Of a stretch of DNA of 35,664 nt, positions 31,923 to 35,664 are shown piece by piece. Source of the stretch: a virus. The stretch's first letter is position 1, and every line of letters starts with the position of its first letter. The translations under genes were made by a program, and so were the position numbers. The notes beneath the pieces are model-generated. The model ran no database searches. It was not told where the DNA came from and was given only the letters and a program-made list of their open reading frames with translations. Location: the IMG/VR virus record IMGVR_UViG_3300042486_001634, positions 1-35,664 of that record; one strand, given 5' to 3'.

Positions 31923-34774
31923 TATTTTAATTTTGATTCAATATATTCAAGTTCTTTATCTATGTCTTCAATAAATAGTTGTTGTTCTTTTATGGCTTCA
32001 ACCAATACTGAGTTAAGTTTGGTGTAATCTAATCTATAATATCCATTGGAACCTAATTCTACTACCTCAGGATAATATTGTCTAACATTTTGAGCTATAA
32101 GTCCGATTGTGTGTAACTTTTTATTTTTTTCAAAATATTTGTATTCTGTTTCATTTAAATTGGTATTCCAATCATATTCAACAACTTCCAATTTCATTAA
32201 AGTTTCTAAAGAATCTTTTAATGTCTCAATACCTGTTTTTAATCTAATATCAGAACCATAGCATGGGTTATTACTTAAAATTTGTCCGTCTGCTTGAACA
32301 TCTTGATAGAACGCTGCCACTGTGTCACAACTAATAAATTGCCAAGGAGTATTCCCAGCAGCATTCCAATCTGGCGCATCTTGGTCACAAGCGGCTTGTT
32401 TGTGAAAATAATAAAACGATATAGGGTTGCCACAATCAAATGAAGAGTCAACGTAAACATCAATCAGCCCCCCAGCACAATCACAAGCTTCAACATCCGA
32501 ATTTCCAAAACAAACGGAAATCTTCGTACAAGCCGCAGCTGGTGGTCCTGCGGTTCCTTGGGCCCCTGTTGCTCCTTGGGCTCCTTGAGGTCCCGTTGCT
32601 CCTTGGACCCCTGTTGCCCCTGGCGTACTTCCTTGAGGACCAGGAGCACCTTGAACAGAACTTTGGTCTCCTTGAGCACCCTGAGCACCTTGAGAACCCT
32701 GAGCACCTTGAGCACCTTGAGCACCTGCAGGCCCAAGAGGACCCTGAGCACCTTGAGAACCCTGAGCACCCTGAGAACCTTGTGGTGCAATACCTTGTGG
32801 CCCTTTCGCTCCGATACTACCTGGAGGTCCCGCAGTACCAGGATTACCTTGAGCACCTTGAGCTCCTTGTGTTGCACCTTGAGGACCAGTATTGCCTTGA
32901 GCTCCTGTCGACCCTTGAGGACCAGTATCTCCTTTACCTCCTGTCGCACCTTGTGCTCCCGTATTACCTTGAGCACCTGTTGCTCCTCCTCCACCTGTCG
33001 CTCCTCCTCCACCTGTTGGGCCAATAGCTCCTGTACCTCCACCAGCTCCTTGTGAGTTTGTCGCACCTTGAGCCCCTTGTGGTCCTATCGCACCTTGAGC
33101 CCCTTGAGGTCCTGCCGATTCAGGTGTATTACCTGTTGGCCCTTTTGGACCTATAGCTCCTTGAGCCCCCGTTGCACCAGGTCCTCCTTGAGGCCCTGTA
33201 GCCCCTTGAGCTCCTGTGTTACCTTGAGCTCCCGTTGCCCCCGCAAATCCTGCAGCTCCTACGGCACCTTGGGCCCCCGTATTACCTTGAGCTCCTGTGT
33301 TACCTTGAGCTCCTTGAGGTCCTGTCGCGCCTTGAGCACCTCGATGTCCTTGGGCTCCTGTCGCACCTTGAGCACCTGTGTTACCTGTCGCACCTTGAGC
33401 TCCTAGATGTCCTTGGGCTCCTGTCGCACCTTGAGCTCCTTGAGGTCCTTTTGCTCCTTGAGCCCCCGTATTACCTTGAGCTCCTGTCGCCCCTTGAGTA
33501 CCTTGTGGTCCTTGGGCTCCTTGAGGACCAATATTACCTTGAGGTCCTTTCGACCCTTGAGCCCCTTGCGACCCTTGGGCTCCTTGAGGTCCAATATTAC
33601 CTTGAGCCCCTTGTGGCCCCTGAGCCCCTTGTGGTCCCGTTGCCCCCTGAGCACCCGCATGTCCTTGAGCTCCCGTTGCCCCTCCATCGCCTTTAACTCC
33701 AACAGCACCTTGTGCTCCTGTATTACCAACGGCTCCTTGGGCTCCTTGAGCCCCTGTGTTACCTGTTGAACCTTGAGCTCCTGTGTTACCTACTGCTCCT
33801 TGAGCTCCTTGAGCTCCTGTGTTACCTGTTGCACCCTGAGCCCCAGCATGTCCTTGGGCCCCTGTTGCACCTTGTGAACCTTGTGGTCCTGTTGCACCTT
33901 GAGCACCCGTATTACCTTGAGCACCTGTCGAACCTTGTGACCCTTGTGGTCCTGTTGCACCCTGAGCCCCAGCATGTCCTTGGGCTCCTGTTGCACCTTG
34001 TGAACCTTGTGGTCCTGTTGCCCCTTGAGCTCCCGTATTACCTTGAGCGCCTGTCGAACCTTGTGAACCTTTCGGTCCCTGTGCTCCTTGAGGTCCCTCT
34101 GACCCTTGAGCACCTGTATTACCCTGAGCACCTTGTGGACCTACAGCTCCTTGAGCCCCTGTATTACCTTGAGCTCCTTGAGGTCCTTGAGCTCCTGTGT
34201 TACCAGTATTTCCTTGAGCCCCTTTATGTCCTTGAGCTCCCGTATCTCCTTGAGCCCCAACATTACCTGTCAAACCTTGTAACCCAACATGCCCTTGTGC
34301 TCCAATTGGGCCTTGAGCCCCTTGAGCCCCTTGAACTCCTATTGGCCCTACATCCCCTTGCGAACCCGTACTTCCTTGAGCACCGTTTGAACCAGTGACT
34401 CCAGCATCTCCTTTAACTCCTTGTGAACCTGTATTACCTTGAGCACCTGTATTACCTTGAGCTCCTTTAGCTCCCTGAGCGCCTGCGATATTTGTAGTAG
34501 GTCCTACCCAATTTGAAGTTCCATTTACTACTTGAACCCCACCAACAGAAAGATAATTTTTAACGTTGATAGTGTTACCTGAGATAGTATTATTAATAGG
34601 GTCGAAGTATATTGAGATAAATGGTGAAGTATTGGAACTAAAAATAAGTACGTTATTCGGCACTTGAATGCTGAGAACATTAGTGCTGCTAGCACTATTA
34701 CTGAAATTAATATATGGCGTTTTGTTTGGTGCTAAACCATTAAACCCAGGTATTATTAATATATCTTTCGCCAT
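31922..34774 (-). CDS. Collagen-like tail fibre 1 with Cys-rich domain and S74 chaperone
   Basis: This 950-residue fibre has a head (1-95; [40 protein letters not shown]), a long Gly-X-Y rod (about 96-730) with frequent GNT and GAQ triplets, then a roughly 100-residue domain with eight cysteines (start [18 protein letters not shown], end NNPCYGS), and the S74 chaperone ([16 protein letters not shown], then [20 protein letters not shown]). The Cys-rich domain may be the receptor-binding tip exposed after chaperone release. A TATTTATA element lies 20 nt before the ATG. Confidence 0.92.
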   Translation of the reverse strand: MAKDILIIPGFNGLAPNKTPYINFSNSASSTNVLSIQVPNNVLIFSSNTSPFISIYFDPINNTISGNTINVKNYLSVGGVQVVNGTSNWVGPTTNIAGAQGAKGAQGNTGAQGNTGSQGVKGDAGVTGSNGAQGSTGSQGDVGPIGVQGAQGAQGPIGAQGHVGLQGLTGNVGAQGDTGAQGHKGAQGNTGNTGAQGPQGAQGNTGAQGAVGPQGAQGNTGAQGSEGPQGAQGPKGSQGSTGAQGNTGAQGATGPQGSQGATGAQGHAGAQGATGPQGSQGSTGAQGNTGAQGATGPQGSQGATGAQGHAGAQGATGNTGAQGAQGAVGNTGAQGSTGNTGAQGAQGAVGNTGAQGAVGVKGDGGATGAQGHAGAQGATGPQGAQGPQGAQGNIGPQGAQGSQGAQGSKGPQGNIGPQGAQGPQGTQGATGAQGNTGAQGAKGPQGAQGATGAQGHLGAQGATGNTGAQGATGAQGHRGAQGATGPQGAQGNTGAQGNTGAQGAVGAAGFAGATGAQGNTGAQGATGPQGGPGATGAQGAIGPKGPTGNTPESAGPQGAQGAIGPQGAQGATNSQGAGGGTGAIGPTGGGGATGGGGATGAQGNTGAQGATGGKGDTGPQGSTGAQGNTGPQGATQGAQGAQGNPGTAGPPGSIGAKGPQGIAPQGSQGAQGSQGAQGPLGPAGAQGAQGAQGSQGAQGAQGDQSSVQGAPGPQGSTPGATGVQGATGPQGAQGATGAQGTAGPPAAACTKISVCFGNSDVEACDCAGGLIDVYVDSSFDCGNPISFYYFHKQAACDQDAPDWNAAGNTPWQFISCDTVAAFYQDVQADGQILSNNPCYGSDIRLKTGIETLKDSLETLMKLEVVEYDWNTNLNETEYKYFEKNKKLHTIGLIAQNVRQYYPEVVELGSNGYYRLDYTKLNSVLVEAIKEQQLFIEDIDKELEYIESKLK

Positions 34775-34794
34775 TTAAAACTTTTATCTTATTC

Positions 34795-34802
34795 TATAAA
34801 TA
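34795..34802 (-). promoter_or_regulatory. TATTTATA element upstream of the fibre operon
   Basis: Reading with the genes, the octamer ends 20 nt before the ATG at 34774. No TAnnTTTG promoter is present in the 120-nt divergent gap, so this may be the late start of the three-fibre transcript. Confidence 0.4.
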
Positions 34803-34894
34803 CCTAATAGATACTTTATCTTAAAAAACTTATTCGTTTTTACAATTAAATTTATTATAATTAGTGAAACAATAAATATTAAAGACTAAAACTA

Positions 34895-35653
34895 ATGATA
34901 TTAAAGTCACCTGTCAGTAGATTATCCCTTGTAAATCTGTTCTCAGATTTTATTTTAAACCAAATACCTAAAGAAGAAGAGAGTATAATTCAAGTTGTTG
35001 ATTGTTTTAACTTCTACGTTATTAAAGGTAAAACAACATATAACGAACCGTTGAACATCGGTAAACTTAAAGATGAATTTATCATAAAATTTGAAGATTT
35101 AATTGGTGACGTAAAACTTACACATACAATAGATTTAATTGAGTATGACGCAAAATTAAAACCATCGGAATCATTAACTTTTGCATATCATAATACTAAC
35201 AATTGTTCTTATCATAACTCGCAAATAAAATCATTTGAAGAAGACTCTACAGTTTCATACGATTACCGACATTTTTTAAAACCTATAACTGAAAATAACA
35301 ATTTAATTTTTTGTTCTGAATTCCCTCATGGATATTCATTAAACCAAGGTAGATTGCTATATTATTATGGTAAACACATATTCTACAATATACCATCATC
35401 ATACCCTGTATCCACATTAGTATTTGAAATGTCAACCAAAAAAGACGAGTTTGGTGACCAATTATTTTTGGTTAAAACTAAATTGAATGATGTTGATACG
35501 GTATTAACTTCAGCAATTCTTGATGTGTTTGACTTCAATATGTCTTGGTTAGAACAGGACATAAAAAAAGTGGATTGGTCTATTGAAATAACCAACCCAC
35601 TTCAGGATTATGATTTTCTTAAAAAAAGAATAAAAGATTTTATAATTTTTTAA
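34895..35653 (+). CDS. Hypothetical protein, 252 aa
   Basis: This 252-residue protein starts MILKSPVSRLSLVNLFSDFI and continues with strands (IIQVVDCFNFYVIKGKTTYN, KLTHTIDLIEYDAKLKPSES) and a more helical C-terminus (VFDFNMSWLEQDIKKVDWSI). The order 'DFIL..., V.D.F.FYV.KG.TTY..PLNI..L..EF' faintly recalls the first domain of S-adenosylmethionine synthetase, but the catalytic motifs are not clear, so I do not assign it. It is divergent from the fibre operon and ends 11 nt before the window edge. Confidence 0.75.
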   Translation: MILKSPVSRLSLVNLFSDFILNQIPKEEESIIQVVDCFNFYVIKGKTTYNEPLNIGKLKDEFIIKFEDLIGDVKLTHTIDLIEYDAKLKPSESLTFAYHNTNNCSYHNSQIKSFEEDSTVSYDYRHFLKPITENNNLIFCSEFPHGYSLNQGRLLYYYGKHIFYNIPSSYPVSTLVFEMSTKKDEFGDQLFLVKTKLNDVDTVLTSAILDVFDFNMSWLEQDIKKVDWSIEITNPLQDYDFLKKRIKDFIIF

Positions 35654-35664
35654 ATTATACCAAC

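Noticed and set aside
26777-34774. CRISPR-like array in the highly repetitive region
   Set aside because: The repeats are short, in-frame Gly-X-Y codons without constant repeats and unique spacers, and they translate into collagen-like protein.
34895-35653. S-adenosylmethionine synthetase assignment for the last gene
   Set aside because: Only a faint resemblance in the first 60 residues; the catalytic motifs are not recognisable by eye, so it stays hypothetical.

Overview
This AT-rich, densely packed window is most likely part of a large tailed-phage genome (jumbo-myovirus style) whose host is a Bacteroidetes bacterium, probably Flavobacterium-like. Tail-fibre genes with S74 self-cleaving chaperone ends, DUF3310, a phage-type lytic transglycosylase, many small unknown genes, ATGA/TAATG-coupled operons and a lone initiator-tRNA gene point to a phage. 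The host guess rests on repeated promoters of the form TTTG-N19/20-TAnnTTTG, the Bacteroidetes housekeeping type, and on the scarcity of Shine-Dalgarno sequences. No capsid, terminase or polymerase gene lies in the window, so finer taxonomy is not possible.

Layout. 1-1.9 kb (+): small proteins, two with membrane segments, and a lipoprotein. 1.9-9.3 kb (-): a LamG-like tail protein, a ParB-like protein, an HExxH peptidase, then a coupled glycan cassette (UDP-galactopyranose mutase, GT2-TPR, methyltransferase-GT2 fusion, 2OG-Fe(II) oxygenase) and two small proteins. 9.4-11.5 kb (-): two genes sharing one promoter/leader cassette, flanking a putative lysis pair (membrane protein plus lytic transglycosylase). 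11.5-13.3 kb (+): unknown proteins around a doubled DnaJ-type zinc domain. 13.4-15.0 kb (-): small genes, including an untracked 36-residue membrane peptide, and a TKWCTA-motif protein. 15.1-16.5 kb (-): a noncoding RNA island. 16.6-24.6 kb: Nudix, DUF192, DHH phosphoesterase, peptidoglycan-binding protein, DNA methyltransferase, DUF3310, GSII-type glutamine synthetase, small regulators and a second TKWCTA protein. 24.7-26.8 kb (+): small unknowns and a second HExxH peptidase. 26.8-34.8 kb (-): three tandem giant collagen-like tail fibres. 34.9-35.7 kb (+): an unknown protein.

The most interesting element is the RNA island. Four promoters with identical 20-nt spacers fire leftward. One precedes an initiator tRNA-Met, one a short hairpin RNA, and the last an approximately 1-kb gene-free transcript that ends at a perfect intrinsic terminator. 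That transcript folds by eye into many perfect hairpins (several GNRA loops, two with an identical heptaloop), a 9-bp long-range helix, and a 12-bp helix joining its 5' end to its 3' region. It resembles in style and setting the giant ornate phage RNAs (GOLLD, ROOL), but I cannot assign it to either.

Other themes: several proteins begin with short tags ending in a T4-prohead-protease-like (I/L/M)xE site, which suggests capsid-packaged, injected proteins. The glycan cassette and the LamG and collagen fibres suggest surface-glycan modification and host recognition. Glutamine synthetase, Nudix, DHH and methyltransferase genes suggest takeover of host nitrogen and nucleotide metabolism and DNA modification.
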